From NCBI GenBank assembly GCA_017991835.1, contig JAGOPY010000002.1, forward strand, positions 186,001-250,000: a stretch of 64,000 nucleotides of DNA. Direction: 5' to 3'. Below, piece by piece: positions 8,435-17,678 of this stretch; within the stretch, counting starts at the first letter, position 1; every line of letters starts with the position of its first letter. The notes under the pieces were generated by a model. The model did not search any database, had not been told where the DNA came from, and saw nothing but the letters and a program-made list of their open reading frames with translations. Source of the stretch: Bacteroidales bacterium (GTDB lineage Bacteria > Bacteroidota > Bacteroidia > Bacteroidales > JAGOPY01). Made by a program: the position numbers and the translations under genes.

Positions 8435-9238
8435 ATGAAGAAATACCTGTTAATTCCTGTATTTACGTTAATCGGAGTGGTAACCTGGGCCCAGACAGCG
8501 GAAGTCGGCTTGATCGGCGGAATCACCTATTACCTGGGAGATATCAACCCCGGGATCCATTTTCTGGCGTCACGACCAGCCTATGGCGGGGTGGCGCGAG
8601 TAAATCTTAATTCGAGGTGGACCGTGAAAGCCGAAGTGGTCCGCGGGGAGATCCGGGGCAATGATGCCCGGGGCACAACCAATGATAAAAGAGGCTTGGG
8701 ATTCGAATCCAAAATTACCGATGTGGGAGCCTCGGCCGAGTTTAATTTCTTCGATTATACAACCGGGAGCAGGAAGAATATCCTGACACCGTATATCTTC
8801 GGAGGCGTCGGAATGGTTTTTTATAATCCGGAATATGATGGTATAGATTTGCGCAGCCTTGGAACAGAAGGGCAGAACGCCGGCTTCGACGGACGTTCGC
8901 CCTATGGCAAAGTGACTTTTACCATTCCCTTTGGGCTGGGAATAAAATATAGCATCAACCGTCGACTGGGTTTGACTGCTGAATGGGGCATGAGGAAAAC
9001 TTTTTCCGATTACCTGGACGATGTCAGCACAACATATTATCTAAACGGAACACAGATCGATCCGGGTGATCCGGCGGAATTTCTCTCCGATCCGACCCGG
9101 CTCCATCAACCAATGCAAGAAAGGGGTAATCCAACAACCAAAGATTGGTATAACTTTGCAGGAATTTCACTGACTTATAAATTCAGGCTTTATAATAAAA
9201 ATAAATGCCCGAATCAATGGAAATCAGATTATGATTGA
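8435..9238 (+). CDS. porG: PorG/DUF6089 outer-membrane protein of the type IX secretion system
   Basis: The 267-residue product has a signal peptide (cleavage after about TWAQ, residue 20), then a small barrel pattern. It shows DUF6089 hallmarks: the start EVGLIGGITYYLGDINP, a DYLDDVSTTY segment and an end reading DWYNFAGISLTYKF. In Porphyromonas the equivalent, PorG, is an outer-membrane T9SS component associated with the PorK/PorN ring. The position immediately before uppS and bamA matches the gene order reported around porG there. Presence of T9SS sorting domains at 29-32 kb and 56-60 kb agrees. The symbol is given on the basis of family plus synteny. Confidence 0.85.
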   Translation: MKKYLLIPVFTLIGVVTWAQTAEVGLIGGITYYLGDINPGIHFLASRPAYGGVARVNLNSRWTVKAEVVRGEIRGNDARGTTNDKRGLGFESKITDVGASAEFNFFDYTTGSRKNILTPYIFGGVGMVFYNPEYDGIDLRSLGTEGQNAGFDGRSPYGKVTFTIPFGLGIKYSINRRLGLTAEWGMRKTFSDYLDDVSTTYYLNGTQIDPGDPAEFLSDPTRLHQPMQERGNPTTKDWYNFAGISLTYKFRLYNKNKCPNQWKSDYD

Positions 9239-9271
9239 TGGGTTGTTAAAGAGGCAAGACGTTAAAAAATA

Positions 9272-10027
9272 ATGAGTTATAAAGAAAAACTGGATCTGGA
9301 AAAGCTACCGCAACACATTGCTATCATCATGGATGGAAATGGACGTTGGGCTAAATTGCGTGGCAAACCCAGGACCTTTGGCCATAAACACGGCGTGACC
9401 GCTGTCAGGGAAGCCTCTGAAGCAGCGGCTGAATTAGGCGTTAAATATCTGACGCTCTATGCTTTCTCCACTGAGAACTGGAAGCGGCCAAAATTTGAAG
9501 TGGATGCCCTGATGCACCTTCTTTTACAATCGATCAACAAAGAAACCAAAACACTGAATAAAAACCGGATCAGATTAAATGCCATAGGTAACCTGGAAGC
9601 CCTCCCTGAAAGTATCTACAAACAACTCATAAAAACAATTGAACAGACTGCAGCTAACGACCGGATGACACTTACCCTGGCCCTGAGTTACAGCTCACGC
9701 TGGGAGATCGTGAATGCTACCAAACGAATAGTGTCGGAGTTTGCCGAGGGCAAGATAACGCTCGAAAATATCACCGCCGATTATTTCACATCCATGCTTC
9801 CTTCATTCCCCCTTCCTGAACCGGAACTCCTTGTCCGCACCAGCGGGGAAAACAGGATCAGCAACTTCCTGCTATGGCAAATTGCTTATTCGGAATTGAT
9901 ATTTACCCCGAAACTATGGCCCGACTTCAGAAAAGAAGACCTGTACGAAGCCATATTTAATTACCAGCACCGCGAACGAAGGTTCGGTAAAACCAGTGAC
10001 CAGATCAATAATCATCAAATACCCTAA
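9272..10027 (+). CDS. uppS: Isoprenyl transferase (undecaprenyl diphosphate synthase)
   Basis: The enzyme condenses isopentenyl diphosphate onto farnesyl diphosphate to make the C55 lipid carrier for peptidoglycan and LPS sugars. The 251-residue protein shows IIMDGNGRWAK with catalytic Asp21, the TLYAFSTENWKRP motif, and LVRTSGENRISNFLLWQ with YSELIFTPKLWPDF at the C-terminal end. All are normal. The gene ends overlapping the proposed GTG start of bamA, pointing to translational coupling. Confidence 0.97.
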   Translation: MSYKEKLDLEKLPQHIAIIMDGNGRWAKLRGKPRTFGHKHGVTAVREASEAAAELGVKYLTLYAFSTENWKRPKFEVDALMHLLLQSINKETKTLNKNRIRLNAIGNLEALPESIYKQLIKTIEQTAANDRMTLTLALSYSSRWEIVNATKRIVSEFAEGKITLENITADYFTSMLPSFPLPEPELLVRTSGENRISNFLLWQIAYSELIFTPKLWPDFRKEDLYEAIFNYQHRERRFGKTSDQINNHQIP

Positions 10028-12707
10028 AGTGAACTACCGGAAAATTCTGCAGCGAAACCCTGTTCTTATTCCCCGTGTTAAATCGGGGAAATTATTCCTG
10101 GTATTGGCCTTGCTGATATCCGGCTTTGCTTCCGGGGTATTCGCCCAGGTATCTCTCGGGGATCAGAGCGTAATCGACTATACCCGGCCCATTGAATACC
10201 AGATTGGTGGGATTACCGTTACCGGCGCCGAATATCTCGATAAAAACGTGTTGGTCATGCTCACCGGTCTCAATGTCGGTGACCGTGTCACCATCCCCGG
10301 GGAAGACATCTCAGGTGCTATCAAGAAACTATGGGATCAGGGCCTGTTTGAAGATATCGGATTGTATATCACCGATATACAGGGGGAAACAGTCTTTCTG
10401 AACCTGAAACTGAAAGAAAGACCACGGCTTTCCCGTTTTTCACTGAGAGGGATCAATAAAACAGAAGCTGACAACCTGCGCGAAAAGCTCAATATCACCA
10501 GAGGGGATGTGGTTACGGAAAGCCTTCTCAAAAATACGCGCCACCGGATCAGGGAACATTTCCGGGATAAGGGATTTTTGGATGCGGAGATCGACATCAG
10601 GCAAAACCCCGATACAACACGTGCCAATAATGTTGTCCTTGATATATTTATTAAGAAGGGAAATCGTGTCAGGATCGATGAAATCCGGATCTTCGGAAAC
10701 AATGAATTTTCAGCCCAAAAGATCAAGAATTCGCTGAAAGAGACCAAGGAGAGAGGGAAATTTAATCCGCTGCAGGATATTGAACTGGCCCTTTTGCACA
10801 ATATCCGGGAAATCCTCAGGATGAATCCGCAGGGAGTGGTCGATTCGACAATGGCCCACTTCAACCGCACGGTGAAAATCAGGATTTTCAAACCCTCCAG
10901 GTTTATCCAGGACAAATATGAGGAAGACCTGGTCAAGGTCATTGAGAAGTATAACAAAGTCGGATACCGTGACGCCTCCATCATCAGCGATTCCATTTAC
11001 CGCAATGCGGACCGGACTCTCAGTATCGACCTGAAAATGGCAGAGGGGAGGAAGTACTATTTCAGGAATATTACCTGGGTCGGAAATACGAAATACACAG
11101 CCGACCAGCTGAACAGGGTACTAAAGATTGACAGGGGAGACGTGTACAACCGGGAATTGCTGGAAACAAACCTATCATTCAACCCGAATGAACAGGATGT
11201 CAGTTCGCTATACCTGGATGACGGGTATTTGTTCTTCTCCGCCGAGCCGGTTGAGATCAATGTCGAGAATGATTCGATCGACATCGAGATCAGGATACGG
11301 GAAGGCAAACAGGCACGGATCAATAAAGTGGCAATCAGCGGAAATACCAAGACCAGCGACCATGTCGTGATGCGCGAGCTGCGCACCCGCCCGGGCCAGC
11401 TATTCAGCCGCTCCGATATAATCCGCACCACCCGCGAACTTGCACAACTTAGATATTTCGACCCGGAGAAAATAACCCCGGATATCGTCCCCAACCCGGC
11501 AGACGGAACCGTCGATATTACCTATAAAGTTGAAGAAACTTCTTCCGACCAGATCGAACTCAGCGGCGGATGGGGATATGGCCGTATCATAGGTACCCTT
11601 GGCCTCTCTTTCAATAATTTTTCCGCCCGGAAATTATTCAAAAGCGATGCCTGGAAACCAGTCCCTTCTGGCGATGGTCAGAAATTAAGCCTCCGGCTGC
11701 AGTCGTATGGAAAAGGGTACCTGTCGTACAGTGCTTCTTTTACCGAACCATGGCTGGGAGGCAAAAAACCAAACGCTTTCAGTGTAACGTATTGGCATTC
11801 ACTTTATTCAAACGGGAAATCCAAGAATGACCCACTCCGGTCGGAATTTGTGATCGATGGATTGACGCTCGGGCTGGGACGAAGACTTACCTGGCCGGAT
11901 GACTTCTTTACCTTATACCAATCGGTAACCGGTCAGCGTTATGCGTTGGAAAACTATTCCCAGATATTTGTGTTTGGATCGGGCACAGGCGTTTACAATA
12001 ATATCAACTATAACATTGTCCTTGGAAGAAGTTCCATCAGCCAGCCCATCTACGCAACATATGGTTCGGATGTCTCTGTATCCCTTGAAGTTACACCGCC
12101 TTATTCGCTTTTTAGCAAGGACGACTATTCGGTCATGGAACCGGATGAAAGATACAAGTGGATCGAATACCATAAATGGAAGGTGAATGCCACATTCTTC
12201 ACCGAGATATTTCCCAAAGCAGTCATCATGACCCGGGCTAAGCTTGGATTCCTTGGACTCTATAACAGGGATATCGGGATCACGCCGTTTGAAAGGTTCT
12301 ATCTGGGGGGCGATGGATTGTCGGGGTATAATAACCTTGATGGCAGGGAGATCATCGGAATGAGGGGATACCGGAATGAAACCATCACTCCCGACTATTA
12401 CAAGAGCAAAAATATCGGCGGGACTATCTATGCCAAATATACGCTGGAACTAAGATACCCGCTATCGCTTAATCCCAGCGCAACGATCTATGCCATGGCA
12501 TTCCTTGAAGGAGGTAACTCATGGCTTGGATTTGATGATTTTAATCCTTTCTCCATATACCGCAGTGCAGGATTTGGGGTCAGGGTCTTCCTGCCGATGT
12601 TCGGCCTCCTGGGGCTTGACTGGGGATATGGATTTGATGATGTACCCGGGCTCCCGTCAGCCAACGGCTCCCAGTTCCACTTCTCGATCAACTCGTCAAT
12701 TGATTAA
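9996..12707 (+). CDS. bamA: Outer-membrane protein assembly factor BamA
   Basis: BamA inserts beta-barrel proteins into the outer membrane. The product is about 900 residues: a signal peptide ending near GVFAQ, five POTRA domains (about residues 65-500, for example YQIGGITVTGAEYLDKNVL), and a C-terminal barrel that contains the MRGYRN motif equivalent to the conserved VRGF of loop 6. No ATG fits. Candidate starts are GTG at 9996, inside uppS, or GTG at 10029, two bases after the uppS stop. The latter would shorten the N region by 11 residues, and I cannot decide between them. The two Skp-like chaperone genes follow directly. Confidence 0.95.
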   Translation: MTRSIIIKYPKVNYRKILQRNPVLIPRVKSGKLFLVLALLISGFASGVFAQVSLGDQSVIDYTRPIEYQIGGITVTGAEYLDKNVLVMLTGLNVGDRVTIPGEDISGAIKKLWDQGLFEDIGLYITDIQGETVFLNLKLKERPRLSRFSLRGINKTEADNLREKLNITRGDVVTESLLKNTRHRIREHFRDKGFLDAEIDIRQNPDTTRANNVVLDIFIKKGNRVRIDEIRIFGNNEFSAQKIKNSLKETKERGKFNPLQDIELALLHNIREILRMNPQGVVDSTMAHFNRTVKIRIFKPSRFIQDKYEEDLVKVIEKYNKVGYRDASIISDSIYRNADRTLSIDLKMAEGRKYYFRNITWVGNTKYTADQLNRVLKIDRGDVYNRELLETNLSFNPNEQDVSSLYLDDGYLFFSAEPVEINVENDSIDIEIRIREGKQARINKVAISGNTKTSDHVVMRELRTRPGQLFSRSDIIRTTRELAQLRYFDPEKITPDIVPNPADGTVDITYKVEETSSDQIELSGGWGYGRIIGTLGLSFNNFSARKLFKSDAWKPVPSGDGQKLSLRLQSYGKGYLSYSASFTEPWLGGKKPNAFSVTYWHSLYSNGKSKNDPLRSEFVIDGLTLGLGRRLTWPDDFFTLYQSVTGQRYALENYSQIFVFGSGTGVYNNINYNIVLGRSSISQPIYATYGSDVSVSLEVTPPYSLFSKDDYSVMEPDERYKWIEYHKWKVNATFFTEIFPKAVIMTRAKLGFLGLYNRDIGITPFERFYLGGDGLSGYNNLDGREIIGMRGYRNETITPDYYKSKNIGGTIYAKYTLELRYPLSLNPSATIYAMAFLEGGNSWLGFDDFNPFSIYRSAGFGVRVFLPMFGLLGLDWGYGFDDVPGLPSANGSQFHFSINSSID

Positions 12708-12762
12708 CCGAAGCTAATATGGCAGGTTTTTTGCTTGTAATCCTTTTATCATTAAATATATT

Positions 12763-12767
12763 GGAGG
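12763..12767 (+). promoter_or_regulatory. Strong Shine-Dalgarno-like sequence before the first skp
   Basis: GGAGG lies seven bases before the ATG at 12775. Most genes here lack such a site, as is usual in Bacteroidota, so this one stands out and fixes the start. Confidence 0.5.
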
Positions 12768-12774
12768 AATAAAT

Positions 12775-13506
12775 ATGAAAAAGCTCATTTTAATCTCAGC
12801 GCTTCTGATGATGGCCTTTATGCCCGGTTTTAGTCAGAAATATGCATTCGTCGATACCGATTATATCCTGAATAACATACCTGAGTACACCGATGCCCAG
12901 GCTTTGCTGGATGACCTCTCTGCCGAATGGCAGAAGGAAATCGAAGCGAAATTCCAGGAGATCGATAAGCTTTACAGGGAATACCAGGCAGAATCGATCC
13001 TGTTGCCCGAAGATCTGAAAAAGCAAAAAGAGAACGAGATTGTTCAGAAGGAAAGAGAAGCAAAAGATCTTCAGAAAAAACGCTTCGGTAAAGACGGTGA
13101 CCTCTTCAAAAAAAGGATAGAATTGGTTCAGCCCATCCAGGAGAAAATCTACAACGCAATCCAGGATATGGCCGTGACACGGAATTATGCCTTTATTTTC
13201 GACAAAGCATCCGGGGCAGCATTGTTGTTTGCCGATGCTAAGTTCGATCTCAGCGACGACGTCCTTGATGAAGTCGGTACCGTGATGCAGACCGTTAAAA
13301 GGGAGAACCGTAAACGTCAGACCGTTGAACTGGGAGGTACCGGTACGGGTACCGGAACCGGAAAAGGCTCCGATCTTTCACCCGGGCAGATGGTACCCCA
13401 GGCCCGGCCCGGACAGGGAACAAATGTCAATCCGACAGAAAGGCCTGGTTCTGAGGGTATAAAAGATAACCCCATCCCGCCGCCGGGTGAAAAAAAACCA
13501 AGGTAA
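12775..13506 (+). CDS. OmpH/Skp-family periplasmic chaperone with low-complexity tail
   Basis: Skp-like proteins hold unfolded outer-membrane proteins in the periplasm. This one has a signal peptide (cleavage after about GFSQ, residue 21), the typical KYAFVDTDYILNNIPEY start, a long charged helical hairpin (about residues 45-120) and the conserved FIFDKASGAALLFAD region (about 142-156). After residue about 185 comes an unusual 55-residue tail: a Gly-Thr repeat, then a Pro/Gly-rich stretch ending in PPPGEKKPR. Usual family members stop before this. The gene lies 67 bases after bamA with its own strong ribosome-binding site. Confidence 0.9.
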   Translation: MKKLILISALLMMAFMPGFSQKYAFVDTDYILNNIPEYTDAQALLDDLSAEWQKEIEAKFQEIDKLYREYQAESILLPEDLKKQKENEIVQKEREAKDLQKKRFGKDGDLFKKRIELVQPIQEKIYNAIQDMAVTRNYAFIFDKASGAALLFADAKFDLSDDVLDEVGTVMQTVKRENRKRQTVELGGTGTGTGTGKGSDLSPGQMVPQARPGQGTNVNPTERPGSEGIKDNPIPPPGEKKPR

Positions 13507-13535
13507 TTGGAAATTCATAAATTTCCATATCTTTG
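13507..13535 (+). promoter_or_regulatory. Promoter for the second skp gene
   Basis: A -33-like TTG (13507-13509) and a -7 box TATCTTTG (13528-13535) are spaced by 18 bases. The start codon follows 29 bases later. The second skp can therefore be transcribed separately. Confidence 0.5.
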
Positions 13536-13564
13536 CCGCACTTAATTAATTAATCATACTGAAA

Positions 13565-14080
13565 ATGAAAAAGATCTTATTATTTGTCATGGTGATTGCC
13601 CTCAGCACTGTTATGTCCGCCGGATTTGGACAGGTGAACGCCAAACTGGGCTATATTGATTCAAATGAATTATTGGAGTTAATGCCGGGAAAAGACTCCA
13701 TTCAAACGGCACTGCAGGATTACCAGAAAACGCTGGAAACCCAGTTACAAACCATGTATGCCGAGTACCAGACAAAAGTTCAGGACTATCAGACAAATTC
13801 CCGCACCATGTCAGATATTATTCGCCAGACAAAAGAAAAAGAACTGGCAGATCTTGAAACCCGTATTCAGACTTTCCAGCAACAAGCCGATACCGATTTG
13901 CAGAACAAACAGGTGGAACTTCTGCAACCGCTGCTGGATAAAGCAAAAAATGCCATTAACGCCGTCGCTAAAGAGAATGGATATACCTATATTTTTGATG
14001 TCGGTACCGGCGCTTTCCTTTTTTATGAAAAAGGAGACAATATCCTGCCGCTCGTCAAAGCCAAACTGGGATTGAAATAA
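13565..14080 (+). CDS. OmpH/Skp-family periplasmic chaperone
   Basis: The 171-residue product has a signal peptide (cleavage after about GFGQ, residue 23). It follows the standard Skp plan: KLGYIDSNELLELMP at the base, a long coiled-coil hairpin (about residues 50-115) rich in Gln/Lys/Glu, and the return strand YTYIFDVGTGAFLFYEKGDNI. It lacks the tail of its upstream paralogue and is of standard length. Tandem skp copies after bamA are common in this phylum and presumably arose by duplication. A terminator follows within 20 bases. Confidence 0.93.
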   Translation: MKKILLFVMVIALSTVMSAGFGQVNAKLGYIDSNELLELMPGKDSIQTALQDYQKTLETQLQTMYAEYQTKVQDYQTNSRTMSDIIRQTKEKELADLETRIQTFQQQADTDLQNKQVELLQPLLDKAKNAINAVAKENGYTYIFDVGTGAFLFYEKGDNILPLVKAKLGLK

Positions 14081-14097
14081 ATTTCCACTGATCAAAT

Positions 14098-14140
14098 AAA
14101 AGAGCCTGACTCAAAATCCTGAGCAGGCTCTTTTTTATTT
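14098..14140. terminator. Bidirectional intrinsic terminator
   Basis: The arms AAAAGAGCCTG (14098-14108) and CAGGCTCTTTT (14124-14134) pair perfectly, and an inner CTCA/TGAG adds to the stem. A T-rich run follows on the plus strand and an A-rich run precedes it. It ends the skp transcript and the convergent carbonic-anhydrase-like transcript. Confidence 0.85.
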
Positions 14141-14142
14141 TT

Positions 14143-14658
14143 TTACAACTTGTACCATCCGGCGTACATGTTATAGCTGTCGGCAATCCGTTGTATTTCC
14201 CCTTCCGATAAACTTTTGTCGATGGATTTGATTTTTTTGGCAGGGGCTCCTGCATAAACGCTGTCGGGTTCCACGACCGTCCCTTTCGTAACGAGCGCTC
14301 CTGCCGCAATTATGCTGTTGGAATGAACAATGACCCGGTCCATAAGGATGGATCCCATGCCGATCAGGACATTATCATGGATTGTACAGCCATGTACTAT
14401 CGCATTGTGTGCAATAGATACGTTATTCCCTATGGTGACGGGCGCCTGGCGGTAGGTACAGTGTATGATCACACCATCCTGGACATTCACATGGTGCCCG
14501 ATCCGGATGTAATGAACATCGCCCCGGATGATCGCATTGAACCACACACTGCTATCATTTCCCAGGATAACATCCCCGGTAATGGTTGCCGTATCGGCCA
14601 GGAAACACCGTTTCCCGATATTCGGAATGATTCCTTTTACTGTTTTTATCAGTGCCAT
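14143..14658 (-). CDS. Gamma-carbonic-anhydrase-like hexapeptide-repeat protein
   Basis: The protein has about 171 residues folding as a left-handed beta helix with repeated hexapeptides of the type VILGND and VTIGNN. Three histidines at positions expected for the metal site of gamma-class carbonic anhydrases are present: HCTY, IAHN and IVHG. It belongs with YrdA/PaaY/CaiE-like proteins, whose in vivo activity is often unproven. The ATG at 14658 was chosen over one 30 bases upstream, since the longer form would overlap nadB and the hexapeptide family usually starts like MALIKTVKG. It is ten bases downstream of nadB and likely cotranscribed with it. Confidence 0.85.
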   Translation of the reverse strand: MALIKTVKGIIPNIGKRCFLADTATITGDVILGNDSSVWFNAIIRGDVHYIRIGHHVNVQDGVIIHCTYRQAPVTIGNNVSIAHNAIVHGCTIHDNVLIGMGSILMDRVIVHSNSIIAAGALVTKGTVVEPDSVYAGAPAKKIKSIDKSLSEGEIQRIADSYNMYAGWYKL

Positions 14659-14668
14659 GACAGAACGG

Positions 14669-16279
14669 TTAATAATCGGCAAGGCCATTTTCCTGGTGGT
14701 CTATCGACTCTTTCGCTTTGGCATGCGGATAATCGATCGAATAGTGCAAACCACGGCTCTCTTTCCTCTCCAGTGCCATTCTGATAATAAGATAACCGAT
14801 ATTGATCAGGTTGCGGAGTTCGCACAGTTTCACCGTTAAAATGGATTTATTGTAGAGGTCTTCGGTTTCACGGTAAATGATGCGCAACCGGTCGAATGCC
14901 CTCTTTAAACGCAGGTCGGATCTGACGATCCCGACATAGCTCGACATGATGGACTGCACTTCTTTTAAGCTTTGTGTGATGAGCACCATCTCTTCGTTCA
15001 GTATCATCCCTTCTGCATTCCAGTCAGGAACATTTGTATTGATTGCTGTATGATCCGCTTTTTCCCTTGAATCGAGCGCTGCCCGGTGCGAAAAGACAGC
15101 CGATTCGAGGAGGGAGTTGGAAGCGAGGCGGTTGGCTCCGTGCAAACCTGTCGATGCACATTCGCCGGTAGCATAGAGGTTTATGATACTGCTGCGCGCG
15201 TATTCATCCACTTTGATCCCGCCGCAGGTATAATGTGCGCCCGGCACTACGGGAATCATATCTTTGGCGATATTGATGCCTAAACTCAGGCATTTGGCAT
15301 AAATGGTCGGAAAATGATGGATCAGCTCCTTTTCATCCAGGTGACGGCAATCCAGGCAAACATAATCATCCCCGGTGATCTTCATTTCGTTGTCGATCGC
15401 CCGGGCCACGATGTCCCGCGGTGCCAGCGAACCCCTCACGTCATACTTATGCATGAATTCGGTTCCTGCCTTGGTCTTCAGAATGGCGCCAAAGCCCCGG
15501 AGCGCCTCCGTGATCAGAAACGAAGGTGTTTCATCCGGATTATATAATGTGGTAGGATGAAACTGAATAAACTCCATATTTTCAATGATCCCCTTCGCCC
15601 GGTACACCATGGCAATACCATCGCCGGTTGCAATGACCGGGTTGGTGGTATTGGCATACACCTGTCCGGCTCCGCCCGTCGCCAGCAAGGTTATCTTCGA
15701 CAGCAGGGTGTGGATCTCACCTGTATCCGGATTCAGCACATAGGCGCCGTAGCACGTAATGCCCGATGTCCTCCGGTTTACCTCAGAACCCAGGTGGTGC
15801 TGGGTGATCAGATCGACCGTAAAATGATTTTCGAGCATTTCAATTTTGGGGTGATTCTTAACCTTACTGAGCAACGCCCTTTCGATCTCTGCCCCTGTCT
15901 GGTCTTTATGGTGCAGCACCCTGAATTCCGAATGCCCGCCCTCTTTATGAAGATCGAACCTTCCCGACTCTTTTTTATCGAACTCCACACCCCAGTCCAT
16001 TAACTCTTTTACCCGTTCAGTTGATTCGGTGATGGCAATTTTGACAATCTCGGGATTGCTCAGGTCATCACCGGCCTTCATCGTGTCGAGTATATGCTTG
16101 GCATAGGTATCCGGCGTGTACATCACGGCTGCGATTCCGCCCTGTGCATATTTTGTGGCGGTTTCATCCGCCTTTGCTTTGGTAATGATACATACCGTTC
16201 CTTTATCCGCCACTTTGAGCGCATAGCTCAAACCCGCAATGCCGGACCCAATCACCAGAAAATCTATCGTCTTACGCAT
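14669..16279 (-). CDS. nadB: L-aspartate oxidase
   Basis: NadB is an FAD enzyme that oxidises L-aspartate to iminoaspartate, the first step of de novo NAD synthesis. The 536-residue product begins with the dinucleotide-binding motif IGSGIAGLSYAL. It has the active-site segment YDVRGSLAPRDIVARAI, then HYTCGGIKVD and the FAD-contacting TGECASTGLHGANRLASNS. The C-terminal helical domain is complete. Two adjacent ATGs exist; the second (16279) gives the usual start. nadA and nadC are not in the window. The gene lies downstream of sucB, from which it is separated by the period-8 repeat array. Confidence 0.95.
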   Translation of the reverse strand: MRKTIDFLVIGSGIAGLSYALKVADKGTVCIITKAKADETATKYAQGGIAAVMYTPDTYAKHILDTMKAGDDLSNPEIVKIAITESTERVKELMDWGVEFDKKESGRFDLHKEGGHSEFRVLHHKDQTGAEIERALLSKVKNHPKIEMLENHFTVDLITQHHLGSEVNRRTSGITCYGAYVLNPDTGEIHTLLSKITLLATGGAGQVYANTTNPVIATGDGIAMVYRAKGIIENMEFIQFHPTTLYNPDETPSFLITEALRGFGAILKTKAGTEFMHKYDVRGSLAPRDIVARAIDNEMKITGDDYVCLDCRHLDEKELIHHFPTIYAKCLSLGINIAKDMIPVVPGAHYTCGGIKVDEYARSSIINLYATGECASTGLHGANRLASNSLLESAVFSHRAALDSREKADHTAINTNVPDWNAEGMILNEEMVLITQSLKEVQSIMSSYVGIVRSDLRLKRAFDRLRIIYRETEDLYNKSILTVKLCELRNLINIGYLIIRMALERKESRGLHYSIDYPHAKAKESIDHQENGLADY

Positions 16280-16288
16280 CATTAGATT

Positions 16289-16372
16289 GTTTCATTGTTC
16301 CAAAGTTCCACAGTTCGATTGTTCTAATTTTTGTCCAACTGTCCAACTGTCCAACTGTCCAACTGTCCAACT
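16289..16372. repeat. Period-8 tandem array (GTTCnAnT then GTCCAACT)
   Basis: Five degenerate 8-base units (16289-16328, of the type GTTTCATT, GTTCCAAA, GTTCGATT) are followed by TTTT and five exact copies of GTCCAACT (16333-16372). The array ends one base from the sucB stop and fills most of the sucB-nadB gap. Its function is unknown. Confidence 0.85.
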
Positions 16373-16373
16373 G

Positions 16374-17669
16374 CTACAGCCCCAAAAGCCTGCTGACGGG
16401 ATCACTCCCCCCGAACAGCATTTTCGCCGGATTTTCCAGCATCTCTTTCACCTTAACGAGGAAACTTACCGATTCACGGCCGTCGATGATCCGGTGATCA
16501 TAGGATAGCGCTACATACATGATGGGGTGTATCTCAACCTGCCCGTTCACGGCAATGGGACGCTCCACGATATTATGCATCCCGAGGATGGCACTTTGCG
16601 GCGGATTGATGATTGGCGTCGAAAGCATGGAACCGAATACGCCCCCGTTAGTGATTGTAAATGTCCCGCCTTTCATTTCGTCCAGGCTGAGCTTGCCGTC
16701 TCTGGCTTTAGTTGCCAGCTCTTTGATATTCAGCTCTATGTCGGCAACAGACATGCTTTCCGCATTCCTTAAAACCGGAACCATCAACCCTTTTGGTGTG
16801 CTAACAGCAATTCCGATATCAGCGTAATGATGGAATACCATCTCATCGCCATCTATCCGTGCATTGACCTGGGGAAAAAGCTGTAACGCTTCTGTGACCG
16901 CTTTTGTGAAAAATGACATGAACCCGATAGAGATTCCGTACTTTTCCTTAAAGGGCTCCTTGTATTGCTGCCTGATCTTCATGATCTGACCCATGTTTAC
17001 CTCATTAAAAGTGGTCAGCATGGCCGTTTCATTTTTGACAGAAACAAGCCTTTCGGCCAGCTTTAACCGGAGGGTGCTCATTTTTCTGCGTTCCGTCTCC
17101 CTTGATGTGCCTGAGGAAATTGAGGATACGACGGCAGGACCGTCAGATAGGGCGGTATTATATTTGTCTTTTTCTTTTATAAAGAATTCGATATCCGATT
17201 TGCCGAAACGAACTTGTTTCAGGTAATCAATAAAATCCGCCTGGCTAAGATTACTTGCATCAAGAAGCTTTTTGGCCAATGGCGACAAATGAAGCTTTAC
17301 CTCTTCCTGTTTATCTTCCGTTATTTCAGCAGCGATGGGAGGCTTCTCCTGTGCTGTCACCGCTTCGATCTCAATCTTTTGCACTGGTTTCTCAGGAGCA
17401 GCTTCCTTTTTGTGCCTGCCCGGGGCCTGTTTGCCGTCTGTGTCGATGGTGGCTACGACCGCTCCGACACCAACATTTTCGCCTCTGGCTTTCAGAATGC
17501 GGATCACACCCGACTCCGCCGCGCTGATACTCAGTGTCGCTTTATCGGAATCGATTTCGGCTATATCCTGGTCTTTTTCAACATATTCACCATCATCAAC
17601 CAGCCAGCCTGCCAGCTGGACTTCGCTGATCGATTCACCCGGACTGGGTACTTTTACCTCTATGATCAT
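16374..17669 (-). CDS. sucB: Dihydrolipoyl succinyltransferase (E2 of 2-oxoglutarate dehydrogenase)
   Basis: E2 carries the lipoyl arm that transfers the succinyl group to CoA. The 431-residue protein has one lipoyl domain with the acceptor Lys43 in IDSDKATLS, a linker of about 60 charged/Ala/Pro residues, a short E3-binding domain ([18 protein letters not shown]) and a catalytic domain ending in the HxxxDG motif (His392, Asp396). It lies 9 bases after sucA on the same strand, supporting the SucB rather than the pyruvate or branched-chain assignment. The E3 subunit gene is not in the window. Confidence 0.95.
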   Translation of the reverse strand: MIIEVKVPSPGESISEVQLAGWLVDDGEYVEKDQDIAEIDSDKATLSISAAESGVIRILKARGENVGVGAVVATIDTDGKQAPGRHKKEAAPEKPVQKIEIEAVTAQEKPPIAAEITEDKQEEVKLHLSPLAKKLLDASNLSQADFIDYLKQVRFGKSDIEFFIKEKDKYNTALSDGPAVVSSISSGTSRETERRKMSTLRLKLAERLVSVKNETAMLTTFNEVNMGQIMKIRQQYKEPFKEKYGISIGFMSFFTKAVTEALQLFPQVNARIDGDEMVFHHYADIGIAVSTPKGLMVPVLRNAESMSVADIELNIKELATKARDGKLSLDEMKGGTFTITNGGVFGSMLSTPIINPPQSAILGMHNIVERPIAVNGQVEIHPIMYVALSYDHRIIDGRESVSFLVKVKEMLENPAKMLFGGSDPVSRLLGL

Positions 17670-17678
17670 ACGCTAAGG

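Noticed and set aside
16289..16372. Period-8 array considered as a CRISPR
   Set aside because: Units are 8 bases without spacers and no cas genes are present.
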